From assembly GCF_002158905.1 (NCBI RefSeq), contig NZ_CP021431.1, positions 186,001 through 250,000 on the forward strand: a stretch of DNA of 64,000 bases. Direction: 5' to 3'. Positions 56,122 through 64,000 of the stretch are shown here, in pieces (position 1 is the stretch's first letter; each line of letters opens with the position of its first letter). This DNA comes from Yoonia vestfoldensis (GTDB lineage Bacteria > Pseudomonadota > Alphaproteobacteria > Rhodobacterales > Rhodobacteraceae). Position numbers and translations under genes: made by a program. The notes under the pieces are model-generated. The model saw only the letters and a program-made list of their open reading frames with translations. It had not been told where the DNA came from and made no database searches.

Positions 56122-56414
56122 GCGTGAAAGCTGAACATTACGACGTGATCCGCAAGCCGATCATCACCGAGAAAGCAACCATGGCCTCCGAGGCCAATGC
56201 GGTTGTGTTTGAGGTCGCGATCGACGCCAACAAACCGCAGATCAAACAGGCCGTCGAGGCGCTGTTCGGTGTGAAGGTCAAGGCCGTGAACACGACGATC
56301 ACCAAAGGCAAGGTCAAGCGTTTCCGCGGTGCCCTGGGCACCCGCAAGGACGTGAAAAAGGCCTATGTGACCCTGGAAGCAGGCAACACGATCGATATCT
56401 CCACCGGGCTGTAA
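56118..56414 (+). CDS. rplW: 50S ribosomal protein L23
   Basis: Exit-site protein that docks trigger factor and SRP. The 98-residue protein has [40 protein letters not shown] and [20 protein letters not shown]. The ATG overlaps the rplD stop (ATGA). Unlike the usual operon, a terminator and a 324-bp gap follow before rplB. Confidence 0.98.
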   Translation: MSVKAEHYDVIRKPIITEKATMASEANAVVFEVAIDANKPQIKQAVEALFGVKVKAVNTTITKGKVKRFRGALGTRKDVKKAYVTLEAGNTIDISTGL

Positions 56415-56738
56415 GGCTTAGGCGAGGTCGAAGAAAGAAAGCCCTCGCGGGAACGCGGGGGCTTTTTTGTTGGGTGCGCATCCTGCGCACCGATGCGGAA
56501 GGTTGGTGCGCATAATGCGCACCCTACCTCTTGCCACCCTCACCCCTCCCCGCTATACGCCACCAATCACGGCCTCGGATTCGTTCCGGGGCCTTGTGTC
56601 CTATGCGCAGGCCAGGGTTTACCCCGGCAAACGTAGGTCGGGGGTCACCCCGACAACCCTTCACTTGGGGACCTTCGGGGCCCTGTAAACCATAGTCCCG
56701 GACCTGTCCGGGACGCCAAGCAAACGGAAGAAGCAAAC
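56415..56738 (+). other. gap inside the S10 operon: terminator plus palindromic repeats
   Basis: 324 bp without a gene. Contents in order: an intrinsic terminator (56440-56470), a palindrome GGTGCGCATCCTGCGCACC (56473-56491), a second GGTGCGCATAATGCGCACC plus CTAC (56505-56527), a stretch without clear structure, a GTAGGTCGGGG...CCCCGAC hairpin (56633-56654), and a 9-bp hairpin GTCCCGGAC CT GTCCGGGAC (56695-56714) just before rplB. I do not see a convincing promoter for rplB. Confidence 0.8.
56440..56470 (+). terminator. intrinsic terminator after rplW
   Basis: Stem AGCCCTCGCG / CGCGGGGGCT (one G-U), loop GGAA, followed by TTTTTTG. It starts 26 bases beyond the rplW stop. Confidence 0.9.
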
Positions 56739-57581
56739 ATGGCACTCAAGTCGTACAAACCGACGACGCCGGGCCAGCGTGGGCTGGTGCTGATCGACCG
56801 TTCGGAGCTTTGGAAAGGTCGCCCTGTCAAGGCCCTCACAGAGGGTCTGACGAAATCGGGCGGACGGAACAACACCGGACGGATCACAATGCGTCGCATT
56901 GGTGGGGGCGCAAAGCGTCTTTACCGCATCGTCGATTTCAAGCGCAACAAGCTGGATATGCAAGCTGTCGTTGCCCGCATTGAATATGACCCGAACCGGA
57001 CAGCATTCATTGCGCTGATCCAGTACGAGGACGGCACACAGACCTACATCCTGGCCCCGCAGCGTCTGGCAATCGGTGACAAGGTCATCGCCTCGGCCAA
57101 GGCTGACATCAAGCCCGGCAATGCGATGCCTTTCTCGGGCATGCCTATCGGGACAATCGTCCATAACATCGAGCTGAAAGCAGGCAAAGGCGGCCAGATC
57201 GCCCGTGCAGCCGGCACCTATGCCCAGTTCGTTGGTCGCGATGGCGGCTATGCGCAGATCCGCCTGTCATCCGGCGAATTGCGTCTGGTCCGCCAGGAAT
57301 GCATGGCCACCGTCGGTGCCGTGTCGAACCCTGACAACAGCAACCAGAACATCGGTAAAGCCGGTCGCAACCGTCACAAGGGCATCCGCCCATCTGTGCG
57401 CGGTGTCGCGATGAACCCGATCGACCACCCGCATGGTGGTGGTGAAGGCCGCACATCCGGTGGTCGGACGCCTGTGACCCCATGGGGTAAGGATACCAAA
57501 GGTACCCGCACCCGTAACAAGAACAAAGCATCGCAGCGCCTGATCGTGCGCACGCGTCATGCCAAGAAGAAGGGTCGGTAA
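56739..57581 (+). CDS. rplB: 50S ribosomal protein L2
   Basis: Core 50S protein near the peptidyl-transferase centre and subunit bridge. The 280-residue protein has [40 protein letters not shown] and the conserved C-terminal [20 protein letters not shown] with the essential histidine, followed by [11 protein letters not shown]. First gene of the second half of the S10 cluster, followed by rpsS after 2 bases. Confidence 0.98.
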   Translation: MALKSYKPTTPGQRGLVLIDRSELWKGRPVKALTEGLTKSGGRNNTGRITMRRIGGGAKRLYRIVDFKRNKLDMQAVVARIEYDPNRTAFIALIQYEDGTQTYILAPQRLAIGDKVIASAKADIKPGNAMPFSGMPIGTIVHNIELKAGKGGQIARAAGTYAQFVGRDGGYAQIRLSSGELRLVRQECMATVGAVSNPDNSNQNIGKAGRNRHKGIRPSVRGVAMNPIDHPHGGGEGRTSGGRTPVTPWGKDTKGTRTRNKNKASQRLIVRTRHAKKKGR

Positions 57582-57583
57582 TT

Positions 57584-57862
57584 ATGGCTCGTTCCGTCTG
57601 GAAAGGCCCGTTCGTCGACGCCTATGTCTTGAAAAAGGCAGAAGCAACGCGCGAAAGCGGCCGCAACGAAGTGATCAAGATCTGGTCGCGTCGTTCCACT
57701 ATCCTGCCTCAATTCGTTGGCCTGACCTTCGCGGTCTACAACGGCAAGAAGCACATCCCTGTCAACGTCACGGAAGACATGATTGGTCAGAAGTTCGGTG
57801 AATATTCGCCAACCCGCACCTATTACGGTCACGCCGCCGACAAAAAAGCGAAGCGGAAATAA
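57584..57862 (+). CDS. rpsS: 30S ribosomal protein S19
   Basis: 30S head protein contacting S13 and the A site. The 92-residue protein has [40 protein letters not shown] and [20 protein letters not shown]. Standard length and position between rplB and rplV. Confidence 0.98.
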   Translation: MARSVWKGPFVDAYVLKKAEATRESGRNEVIKIWSRRSTILPQFVGLTFAVYNGKKHIPVNVTEDMIGQKFGEYSPTRTYYGHAADKKAKRK

Positions 57863-57865
57863 GCC

Positions 57866-58246
57866 ATGAGCAAGGATAAGAATCCCCGCCGCGTGGCTGA
57901 TAACGAAGCAATGGCAAAACTGCGCATGCTGCGTACTTCCCCGCAGAAACTGAACCTTGTTGCTGCGCTGATCCGCGGCAAGAAAGTCGAAAAGGCCCTG
58001 CAGGACCTGACTTTCTCTAAAAAGCGGATCTCGGACGATGTGAAGAAATGTCTTCAATCGGCCATCGCCAATGCCGAAAACAACCACAACCTGGATGTTG
58101 ACGCGCTGGTCGTAGCAGAGGCTTATGTCGGCAAGAACCTGATCATGAAACGCGGTCGCCCCCGGGCCCGTGGCCGTTTCGGCAAGATCGTCAAGCCGTT
58201 TTCAGAACTGACCATCAAGGTGCGTCAAGTTGAGGAGCAATCATAA
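57866..58246 (+). CDS. rplV: 50S ribosomal protein L22
   Basis: Exit-tunnel protein, 126 residues, with [40 protein letters not shown] and the tunnel-loop [15 protein letters not shown]. The last base of its TAA is the first base of the rpsC ATG. Confidence 0.98.
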   Translation: MSKDKNPRRVADNEAMAKLRMLRTSPQKLNLVAALIRGKKVEKALQDLTFSKKRISDDVKKCLQSAIANAENNHNLDVDALVVAEAYVGKNLIMKRGRPRARGRFGKIVKPFSELTIKVRQVEEQS

Positions 58247-58962
58247 TGGGTAACAAAGTCAACCCAATCGGGATGCGTCTTCAGGTCAACCGCACCTGGG
58301 ACAGCCGCTGGTTCGCAAACACCAAGGAATACGGTGATCTGCTGCTGGAAGACCTCAAGATCAAGGCGTTCATCCGCAAGGAATGCGCACAATCCGGCGT
58401 CAGCCGCGTGATCATCGAACGCCCGCATAAAAAGTGCCGCGTCACGATCCATGCCGCCCGTCCCGGTGTGATCATCGGCAAGAAAGGTGCGGACATCGAA
58501 GGTCTGCGTCAGAAGCTGGCGAACCTGACCAAATCGGAATTGCACCTCAACATCGTTGAAGTTCGCAAGCCCGAACTGGACGCAGCGCTGGTCGCTGAAT
58601 CCATCGGTCAGCAGCTGGAACGCCGGGTGTCTTTCCGTCGTGCGATGAAACGTGCCGTGCAGAACGCGATGCGCATGGGCGCCCTGGGTATCCGGGTCAA
58701 CCTTGCCGGTCGTCTGGGTGGTGCTGAAATCGCGCGGACCGAATGGTACCGCGAAGGTCGCGTGCCGCTGCATACTTTGCGTGCGGACATCGACTATGCG
58801 CTCTACGAAGCCATGACGCCCTATGGCATCATCGGCATCAAGGTCTTCATCTACAAAGGTGAGATCATGGAGCATGACCCGCAGGGCCACGACCGTAAAC
58901 ATGCCGAGCTTCAGGAAGGCGCTATCCCGCGCGGTCCTGGCGGCCCGCGTCGCGACAGGTAA
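58246..58962 (+). CDS. rpsC: 30S ribosomal protein S3
   Basis: mRNA-entry and helicase protein, 238 residues. [20 protein letters not shown], the KH-domain loop [20 protein letters not shown], and [20 protein letters not shown] are present. Ends in a Gly/Arg/Pro-rich tail. TGAGGAGCAATCATA before the ATG includes a good ribosome-binding site inside rplV. Confidence 0.98.
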   Translation: MGNKVNPIGMRLQVNRTWDSRWFANTKEYGDLLLEDLKIKAFIRKECAQSGVSRVIIERPHKKCRVTIHAARPGVIIGKKGADIEGLRQKLANLTKSELHLNIVEVRKPELDAALVAESIGQQLERRVSFRRAMKRAVQNAMRMGALGIRVNLAGRLGGAEIARTEWYREGRVPLHTLRADIDYALYEAMTPYGIIGIKVFIYKGEIMEHDPQGHDRKHAELQEGAIPRGPGGPRRDR

Positions 58963-58974
58963 GGAGTAGACAAG

Positions 58975-59388
58975 ATGCTGCAACCAAAGCGCACGAAACA
59001 CCGCAAGCTGCACAAAGGCCGGATTCGTGGTGAAGCAAAGGGCGGGTCTGACCTGAACTTTGGCACCTATGGCCTGAAAGCGACCGAGCCAGAGCGGATC
59101 ACCGCTCGCCAGATCGAGGCGGCACGCCGCGCCATGACGCGTCACATGAAGCGTCAAGGCCGCGTCTGGATCCGGATTTTCCCGGATCTGCCCGTGACCT
59201 CCAAGCCCATCGAAGTGCGTATGGGTAAAGGTAAAGGTTCGATCGACTTCTGGGCATGCAAGGTCAAACCCGGCCGTGTGATGTTCGAAATCGACGGCGT
59301 CAGCGAAGAAATCGCCCGCGAGGCCCTGCGCCTTGCTGCGATGAAGCTGCCGATCAAGACACGCACCGTGGTGCGCGAAGATTGGTAA
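58975..59388 (+). CDS. rplP: 50S ribosomal protein L16
   Basis: 50S protein near the A site and 5S rRNA. The 137-residue protein has [40 protein letters not shown] and [20 protein letters not shown]. Arg82 is the equivalent of E. coli Arg81, the residue hydroxylated by the 2OG oxygenase YcfD. The stop TAA lies inside a palindromic repeat, after which two minus-strand genes interrupt the operon. Confidence 0.98.
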   Translation: MLQPKRTKHRKLHKGRIRGEAKGGSDLNFGTYGLKATEPERITARQIEAARRAMTRHMKRQGRVWIRIFPDLPVTSKPIEVRMGKGKGSIDFWACKVKPGRVMFEIDGVSEEIAREALRLAAMKLPIKTRTVVREDW

Positions 59389-59410
59389 GTCGGGGTTAAC
59401 CCCGACCTAC
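59385..59410. repeat. GTAAG/CCTAC palindrome overlapping the rplP stop
   Basis: Core GTCGGGGTTAACCCCGAC (59389-59406) is a perfect 18-base palindrome, framed by GTAA and CTAC. The TAA at 59386-59388 is the rplP stop codon. Same design as at rplL. Confidence 0.85.
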
Positions 59411-59421
59411 GTCACTGCATG

Positions 59422-59455
59422 AAGCCCCCGTCGAGACATCGGCGGGGGCTTTTGC
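59422..59455 (+). terminator. intrinsic terminator after rplP
   Basis: Stem AAGCCCCCG (59422-59430) / CGGGGGCTT (59443-59451), followed by TTGCG. It ends the rplB-rplP transcript before the minus-strand genes. Confidence 0.85.
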
Positions 59456-59491
59456 GTGGTCATGCTGTATCGGGGCGCAGTGGGCCGAATG

Positions 59492-59677
59492 TCAGGCTTG
59501 CCCGCGCGGGGCACGGCGATCTTGCAAGAAGGCCGCGCGCGTGCGCTGGAAGGCGGCGATCAGCCGTTCATCATTGCGGCAGATATCTTGCAGCTGCTGG
59601 GCAAAGGCGGCGTCGGTCTGGCCGTAAAACGCCTCTGCGGCGCGGTCTGCTGCGGTGTTGCGGGGGGCTTGCGGCAT
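59492..59677 (-). CDS. small hypothetical protein (61 residues)
   Basis: An ATG at 59677 with AAGGA 8 bases upstream opens a 61-residue frame: MPQAPRNTAADRAAEAFYGQ, central QQLQDICRNDERLIAAFQRT and a basic end. It is soluble, mostly helical and has one cysteine. It lies between the rplP terminator and the 2OG oxygenase gene, on the same strand as the latter and downstream of it. Composition and ribosome-binding site make it more believable than the overlapping plus-strand frames. No family is recognised. Confidence 0.55.
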   Translation of the reverse strand: MPQAPRNTAADRAAEAFYGQTDAAFAQQLQDICRNDERLIAAFQRTRAAFLQDRRAPRGQA

Positions 59678-59790
59678 TGTCAGATTCCTTCACGCGGTCA
59701 TTGGCGTCACATTGCGCGGACCGTCAGTCCATCATAGGCAGACCACCAAAAGATTAACGCGGGCCTGCCCCGTGGCGAAGATATCTATAG

Positions 59791-60411
59791 TTAAGCCCAG
59801 GCGTAGTTAAAGCTGACGCTGATCCGCTCTTCTTCCTCGGCCATGTTCATTGGCACCTCGTGGCGCAGCCAGCTTTCCCATAGCAAGACGTCACCGACGG
59901 CGGGGGCGACATAGACAAACTGGCGCAATTCCTCACGCGCGGCTTTCTGGCGGGGTGGGGCGGCCATCATCATCGCCAGGCGCGGATCTTCGAATTTGAT
60001 TGCGCTGGCGCCCTGCGGCATCGCCACATAGGTGGTGCCGCTGATCACAGCATGGGGATGGATATGGCCGGTGTGGATACCGCCGGGGGGCAGGATATTG
60101 ATCCAGATATCTTCCAGCTTCAGCATCTTGTCGCCCAGATCGAAATCGAGATCCTTTGCAAAGGCCGCGACATGTTTGTCCAGCAAGGCGACCAGGTCCT
60201 TGAAGATCGGGAACCGCCAGGGCAGATCGGTCAGCGAGGCATAAGAGGTATAACCCGGATAGCCCTGTTCTTCGCACCATTGCTGGCCGGCCTCGTCATC
60301 ATCGGCGATGACCAGGCAAGAGTTTTCCAATTCCACCGGGTCGATCGCGCCATGGGCGGATAGCGGGGCATGATAAAGGCGGGTGGCGAACAGCGATCTG
60401 ATATGGGTCAT
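59791..60411 (-). CDS. putative 2OG-Fe(II) oxygenase (TIGR02466-like)
   Basis: A 206-residue protein of the double-stranded beta-helix dioxygenase type. Candidate iron ligands are in [20 protein letters not shown] (H113, H116, H118 and H120 are all close), with a distal H184 in [12 protein letters not shown] and the 2-oxoglutarate-binding Arg196 in ERISVSFNY. The order H...H...R and the SGTTYVAMP strand match the TIGR02466 group. The substrate is unknown. It lies antisense between rplP (uL16) and rpmC (uL29), breaking the S10 operon, so a ribosomal-protein hydroxylase is a possibility worth testing but is not shown by sequence. Confidence 0.8.
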   Translation of the reverse strand: MTHIRSLFATRLYHAPLSAHGAIDPVELENSCLVIADDDEAGQQWCEEQGYPGYTSYASLTDLPWRFPIFKDLVALLDKHVAAFAKDLDFDLGDKMLKLEDIWINILPPGGIHTGHIHPHAVISGTTYVAMPQGASAIKFEDPRLAMMMAAPPRQKAAREELRQFVYVAPAVGDVLLWESWLRHEVPMNMAEEEERISVSFNYAWA

Positions 60412-60510
60412 GGGCCTGTCTTATCCGCTTTGCCCGCAGCGGTATAGAGCAGGCATCACCGGCCTTGCCCTGCCTTGCGCGATTTGCGCAAACCGCTGTG
60501 CTGCAAGGGG

Positions 60511-60539
60511 TTGCTTTATCGCGGAATGGGGTCTAAACG
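60511..60539 (+). promoter_or_regulatory. candidate promoter of the rpmC-rpsQ-rplN... unit
   Basis: TTGCTT (60511-60516), 17-base spacer, TAAACG (60534-60539), 80 bases before the rpmC ATG. A new promoter is expected here because the preceding genes run the opposite way. Confidence 0.45.
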
Positions 60540-60619
60540 GCGCACTTCTACCCCCACTCCATCGGGAATCGGGTAACGCTTTGCGCGGCCTGCCGATGAT
60601 GTTGAAAAAGGAAAATGGC

Positions 60620-60826
60620 ATGGATGCCACTGAACTGCGGGCTAAAACGCCCGATCAGCTGCGTGAAGAGCTGGTCAAACTGAAAAAAGAATCGTTCAAC
60701 CTGCGCTTTCAGCAGGCCACCGGCCAGCTTGAAAATACCGCTGGTTTCCGTGCGGCCCGTCGCAATGCCGCACGCGTCAAAACAATTCTGAACGAAAAGG
60801 CCGCTGCTGCGGCTTCGGAGGCTTAA
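60620..60826 (+). CDS. rpmC: 50S ribosomal protein L29
   Basis: Exit-site protein, 68 residues, starting [20 protein letters not shown] with [20 protein letters not shown], both family signatures. The ATG at 60620 follows AAAAAGGAAAATGGC. A much longer in-frame extension upstream overlaps the oxygenase gene and is rejected. Confidence 0.96.
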   Translation: MDATELRAKTPDQLREELVKLKKESFNLRFQQATGQLENTAGFRAARRNAARVKTILNEKAAAAASEA

Positions 60827-60830
60827 GAGA

Positions 60831-61061
60831 ATGCCTAAGCGTATCCTTCAAGGTGTTGTCACAAGCAACCAGAACGCCCAGACCGTGACCGTCCAGGTCG
60901 AGCGTCGCTTCAAGCACCCTTTGCTGCAGAAAACCGTCCGTAAGTCCAAGAAATACCGGGCGCATGACGAAAACAACGCATTCAACGTCGGTGATCAGGT
61001 CCGCATTCAGGAATGTGCGCCGAAATCGAAAACCAAACGCTGGGAGGTTATTGCTTCTTAA
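60831..61061 (+). CDS. rpsQ: 30S ribosomal protein S17
   Basis: Primary 16S-binding protein, 76 residues, with [40 protein letters not shown] and [14 protein letters not shown]. Lies 4 bases after rpmC. A 79-base spacer then precedes rplN. Confidence 0.98.
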   Translation: MPKRILQGVVTSNQNAQTVTVQVERRFKHPLLQKTVRKSKKYRAHDENNAFNVGDQVRIQECAPKSKTKRWEVIAS

Positions 61062-61140
61062 GCGGTAACCCTACAGCTCAACGAAACCCTGGGGCTCCGG
61101 TCGGAAATCGGAAAATCCCCAAAGGTCGGAAGGAAACCAA

Positions 61141-61509
61141 ATGATCCAGATGCAGACCAATCTGGATGTAGCTGACAACAGCGGCGCTCGCCGTGTTCAG
61201 TGCATCAAGGTTCTGGGTGGTTCCCACCGCCGTTACGCCAGTGTCGGTGACATTATCGTCGTATCGGTGAAGGAAGCCATCCCACGCGGTCGCGTGAAAA
61301 AAGGTGACGTGCGCAAAGCCGTCGTCGTGCGCACCGCCAAAGAAGTGTTCCGTGAAGATGGCACCGCCATCCGCTTTGACAGCAATGCCGCTGTCATCCT
61401 CAACAACAACAACGAGCCGATCGGCACCCGTATCTTCGGGCCAGTTGTTCGCGAGCTGCGCGCAAAGAACTTCATGAAAATCATCTCGCTTGCTCCGGAG
61501 GTGCTGTAA
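61141..61509 (+). CDS. rplN: 50S ribosomal protein L14
   Basis: Intersubunit-bridge protein, 122 residues: [40 protein letters not shown] and [20 protein letters not shown]. Exactly the usual length. AGGAAACCAA precedes the ATG. Confidence 0.98.
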   Translation: MIQMQTNLDVADNSGARRVQCIKVLGGSHRRYASVGDIIVVSVKEAIPRGRVKKGDVRKAVVVRTAKEVFREDGTAIRFDSNAAVILNNNNEPIGTRIFGPVVRELRAKNFMKIISLAPEVL

Positions 61510-61511
61510 CC

Positions 61512-61817
61512 ATGGCTGCGAAACTCCGTAAAGGCGATAACGTGATCGTTCTTGCCGGCAAAGACAAAGGGATGAAGGGCACGATTGCTGCCGTTGACCC
61601 CAAGTCCGGCAAAGCTGTTGTTGATGGTGTCAACATGGCGATCCGTCACCAGAAACAATCCCAGACCAGCCAGGGTGGCCGCACGCCAAAAGCGATGCCG
61701 ATCCAGCTGTCGAACCTGGCGATCGTTGACAAGAATGGCAAACCGACCCGCGTTGGTTTCCGCATGGACGGCGAAAACAAAGTGCGTTTCGCCAAGACGA
61801 CAGGGGATGTGATCTGA
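61512..61817 (+). CDS. rplX: 50S ribosomal protein L24
   Basis: Assembly-initiator protein, 101 residues, with the KOW motif [20 protein letters not shown] and [20 protein letters not shown]. The last base of the TGA is shared with the rplE ATG. Confidence 0.98.
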   Translation: MAAKLRKGDNVIVLAGKDKGMKGTIAAVDPKSGKAVVDGVNMAIRHQKQSQTSQGGRTPKAMPIQLSNLAIVDKNGKPTRVGFRMDGENKVRFAKTTGDVI

Positions 61818-62380
61818 TGCTTGACGCTGCAAACTACACCCCCCGCCTGAAGGCTGAATATGTCTCCAAGATTCGCGCCGCGATGAAGGAAGAATTCGGC
61901 TATAAAAACGAGATGCAGATCCCGCGTCTGGACAAGATTGTCCTGAACATCGGCTGCGGCGCAGAAGCTGTCCGTGACAGCAAGAAAGCCAAATCCGCGC
62001 AGGAAGATCTGACAACCATCGCCGGTCAAAAGGCGATGACCACGAAGGCCAAGAAATCCATCGCTGGTTTCCGCGTGCGTGAAGACATGCCATTGGGCGC
62101 GAAAGTCACCCTGCGCGGTGACCGGATGTATGAATTCCTTGATCGCCTGATCACGGTCGCAATGCCCCGTATCCGCGACTTTCGTGGTGTCTCTGGTAAA
62201 TCCTTTGACGGTCGCGGCAATTACGCCACCGGCCTGAAGGAACATATCGTATTTCCCGAAATCAACTTCGACAAGATCGATGAGATGTGGGGAATGGACA
62301 TCGTTATCTGCACCACAGCGAACACTGACGCTGAAGCAAAGGCATTGTTGAAGCTCTTCAACATGCCATTCAACAGCTAA
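61817..62380 (+). CDS. rplE: 50S ribosomal protein L5
   Basis: 5S rRNA-binding protein, 187 residues: [40 protein letters not shown] and [20 protein letters not shown]. One base overlaps rplX. Confidence 0.98.
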   Translation: MLDAANYTPRLKAEYVSKIRAAMKEEFGYKNEMQIPRLDKIVLNIGCGAEAVRDSKKAKSAQEDLTTIAGQKAMTTKAKKSIAGFRVREDMPLGAKVTLRGDRMYEFLDRLITVAMPRIRDFRGVSGKSFDGRGNYATGLKEHIVFPEINFDKIDEMWGMDIVICTTANTDAEAKALLKLFNMPFNS

Positions 62381-62400
62381 GCGTTAGGGAGATTTGACAA

Positions 62401-62706
62401 ATGGCTAAGAAATCCATGATCGAGCGCGAGAAAAAGCGCGAAAAGCTGGTGGCGCAATATGCTGGAAAGCGTGCGGCGTTGAAGGCAATCATCAACGACC
62501 AGTCCAAGCCGGTCGAAGAGCGTTTTAAGGCGACGATGCAACTTGCAAAATTGCCGCGCAATTCCTCGGCTGTGCGTCTGCACAACCGTTGCCAGCTCAC
62601 CGGGCGTCCACATGCCTATTACCGCAAACTCAAGATCAGCCGGATCGCGCTGCGGAACCTTGGTTCCAATGGCGAAATCCCCGGCATGGTCAAGTCGAGC
62701 TGGTAA
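62401..62706 (+). CDS. rpsN: 30S ribosomal protein S14 (zinc-free form)
   Basis: 101 residues, [20 protein letters not shown] ... [20 protein letters not shown] ... [12 protein letters not shown]. Only one cysteine is present, so this is the long, zinc-independent C-minus type and not the CxxC zinc type. Confidence 0.98.
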   Translation: MAKKSMIEREKKREKLVAQYAGKRAALKAIINDQSKPVEERFKATMQLAKLPRNSSAVRLHNRCQLTGRPHAYYRKLKISRIALRNLGSNGEIPGMVKSSW

Positions 62707-62718
62707 GGAGAATTTGAT

Positions 62719-63111
62719 ATGAACGATCCTATCGGTGATATGCTGACACGCATCCGCAATGGCCAGATGCGCGGCAAGGCTGCGGTGGAAACACCGGCGT
62801 CGAAACTGCGCGCTTGGGTGTTGGATGTGCTGGTCGCAGAAGGCTATATCCGCGGTTATGACAAGAAGGACGGCAAAGACGGCCATCCTGCTTTCAATAT
62901 CGAACTGAAATATTACGAAGGCACACCTGTCATTCGCGAAGTGAAGCGGGTCTCCAAGCCCGGTCGCCGCGTTTATCTGGGTGCCGATGACCTCCCATCC
63001 GTCCGTCAGGGCCTGGGTGTGTCGATTGTCTCCACCTCCAAAGGTGTGATGACGGACGCGAATGCACGGGCGGCCAAAATCGGCGGCGAAGTGCTTTGCA
63101 CAGTGTTCTAA
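62719..63111 (+). CDS. rpsH: 30S ribosomal protein S8
   Basis: Central-domain 16S-binding protein and, in E. coli, repressor of the spc operon. 130 residues: [40 protein letters not shown] and the conserved [35 protein letters not shown] precedes the ATG. Confidence 0.98.
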   Translation: MNDPIGDMLTRIRNGQMRGKAAVETPASKLRAWVLDVLVAEGYIRGYDKKDGKDGHPAFNIELKYYEGTPVIREVKRVSKPGRRVYLGADDLPSVRQGLGVSIVSTSKGVMTDANARAAKIGGEVLCTVF

Positions 63112-63120
63112 GGGGAAAAC

Positions 63121-63654
63121 ATGTCTCGTATTGGTAAAAAACCGGTTGAGCTGCCCTCTGGCGTCACTGCCTCGGTGTCCGGTCAAACCGTCGAAGTCAA
63201 AGGCCCCAAAGGGACCCGCAGCTTCAAGGCAACGGATGATGTCACCATCACCGTTGATGGCAATATCATCACTGTCAAACCACGCGGCACGTCCAAGCGG
63301 GCGCGCCAGCAGTGGGGCATGTCGCGCAGCCAGGTCGAAAACCTGGTGACCGGCGTGACCACGGGTTTCAAGAAAGAGCTTGAAATCAGCGGTGTGGGTT
63401 ATCGTGCGCAGATGCAGGGCAATACCCTGAAACTGGCACTGGGCTACAGCCATGATGTGAATTTCGACGTGCCCGCGGGTGTCACCGTGACAGCCCCCAA
63501 GCAGACCGAAATCATCGTGGAAGGGATCGACCAGCAGCTTGTTGGCCAGGTCGCGGCGAATATCCGTGAATGGCGCAAACCCGAGCCTTACAAAGGCAAG
63601 GGCATCAAGTACAAAGGCGAATTCATCTTCCGCAAAGAAGGCAAGAAGAAGTAA
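63121..63654 (+). CDS. rplF: 50S ribosomal protein L6
   Basis: Protein at the base of the L7/L12 stalk, 177 residues in two similar domains: [40 protein letters not shown], and the C-terminal [20 protein letters not shown]. Nine bases after rpsH. Confidence 0.98.
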   Translation: MSRIGKKPVELPSGVTASVSGQTVEVKGPKGTRSFKATDDVTITVDGNIITVKPRGTSKRARQQWGMSRSQVENLVTGVTTGFKKELEISGVGYRAQMQGNTLKLALGYSHDVNFDVPAGVTVTAPKQTEIIVEGIDQQLVGQVAANIREWRKPEPYKGKGIKYKGEFIFRKEGKKK

Positions 63655-63665
63655 GGAACGCACAA

Positions 63666-64000
63666 ATGGCAAACAGCAAAAGAACACTGTTTCTGAAGCG
63701 CCGTATGCGCGTTCGGAACAAACTGCGGGGCGTAACAGCCAACCAGGGGCGCGCGCGTCTTTCGGTACACCGCAGCAACAAGAACATCAGCGTCCAGCTG
63801 ATCGACGATGTGAATGGTGTGACGCTTGCGTCGGCATCCTCGCTCGAAAAGGATCTGGGCGTTGTCGGCAAGAACAATGTCGAAGCCGCTGCCAAGGTGG
63901 GTGCCGCGATTGCGGAACGCGCCAAGAAGGCGGGCGTCGAACAGGCCTATTTCGACCGTGGCGGTTTTCTGTTCCACGGCAAGATCAAGGCCCTTGCCGA
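63666..64000 (+). CDS. rplR: 50S ribosomal protein L18, truncated by window edge
   Basis: 5S rRNA-binding protein. The ATG at 63666 opens a frame still open at the end of the window (111 codons visible of about 119). It reads [40 protein letters not shown] and [18 protein letters not shown]. Only the last handful of residues is missing. rpsE would be expected next. Confidence 0.96.
   Translation, partial: MANSKRTLFLKRRMRVRNKLRGVTANQGRARLSVHRSNKNISVQLIDDVNGVTLASASSLEKDLGVVGKNNVEAAAKVGAAIAERAKKAGVEQAYFDRGGFLFHGKIKALA

Noticed and set aside
59419..59757. Plus-strand 112- and 93-codon frames after rplP
   Set aside because: They begin in or at the edge of the rplP terminator and have arginine/alanine-rich random composition. 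The minus-strand 61-residue frame in the same place has a better start context.
60383..60619. In-frame extension of rpmC by 79 residues
   Set aside because: It overlaps the start of the oxygenase gene and the candidate promoter. L29 normally has 60-70 residues, and the ATG at 60620 has its own ribosome-binding site.

Overview
The window is 64 kb of chromosome from an alphaproteobacterium, most likely a Rhodobacteraceae (Roseobacter-group) species. This is inferred from gene order and families: rpoZ-rsh-DUF2062-pdxJ-acpS-lepB-rnc-era-recO, chvI-chvG-hprK-rapZ-EIIA-HPr, a long-form methylsuccinyl-CoA dehydrogenase, two tuf copies, and a large ribosomal/RNA-polymerase cluster. The DNA is GC-rich, and this opens very long false frames opposite real genes.

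Left part (1-31 kb) holds housekeeping and carbon-metabolism genes. At the left edge are a truncated DUF3429 membrane gene, ispH, a MATE exporter, a NYN-domain gene and folK. Next comes a tightly packed plus-strand run from rpoZ to recO, with several 4-base start/stop overlaps. It is followed by mcd (minus), a TSUP permease, a secreted DUF3859-like protein and pckA, whose upstream region carries a tandem operator-like palindrome. Envelope signalling and the regulatory PTS follow (chvI, chvG, hprK, rapZ, EIIA-Man, HPr). Then come hbd, a DUF6473-like gene, etfB-etfA, a PduO-type cobalamin adenosyltransferase, a HIG1-type small membrane protein, an SDR, parC and tuf copy 1. Mcd, ETF, the adenosyltransferase, Hbd and PckA fit a lifestyle using the ethylmalonyl-CoA pathway and gluconeogenesis on C2/C4 substrates.

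Right part (31-64 kb) is the translation/transcription super-cluster. In order it holds a DUF374 acyltransferase (minus), tRNA-Trp(CCA), a sulfotransferase-like gene, secE, nusG, rplK, rplA, a PAS-GGDEF-EAL gene (minus), rplJ, rplL, rpoB, rpoC, a methyltransferase-like gene, an EamA exporter, rpsL, rpsG, fusA, tuf copy 2, a YoaK/DUF1275 gene (minus), rpsJ, rplC, rplD and rplW. After a gap with a terminator come rplB, rpsS, rplV, rpsC and rplP, then a small ORF and a 2OG-Fe(II) oxygenase (both minus), then rpmC, rpsQ, rplN, rplX, rplE, rpsN, rpsH, rplF and a partial rplR. Unrelated genes sit at nearly every seam of the classical ribosomal operons, and each re-started transcription unit has a recognisable candidate promoter.

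Non-coding structure is the most unusual content. A family of short GC-rich palindromes flanked by GTAGG/CCTAC lies in many gaps of the right part, sometimes overlapping stop codons and twice as head-to-head pairs (rpoB-rpoC, fusA-tuf). A second repeat family occurs three times. Three translation operons (nusG, rplJ, rpsJ) show a candidate promoter followed almost at once by a terminator-like hairpin, suggesting leader attenuation. The two tuf copies differ at only four positions over 1,256 bp, terminator included. I saw no CRISPR array, insertion sequence, prophage or clear horizontally acquired system.
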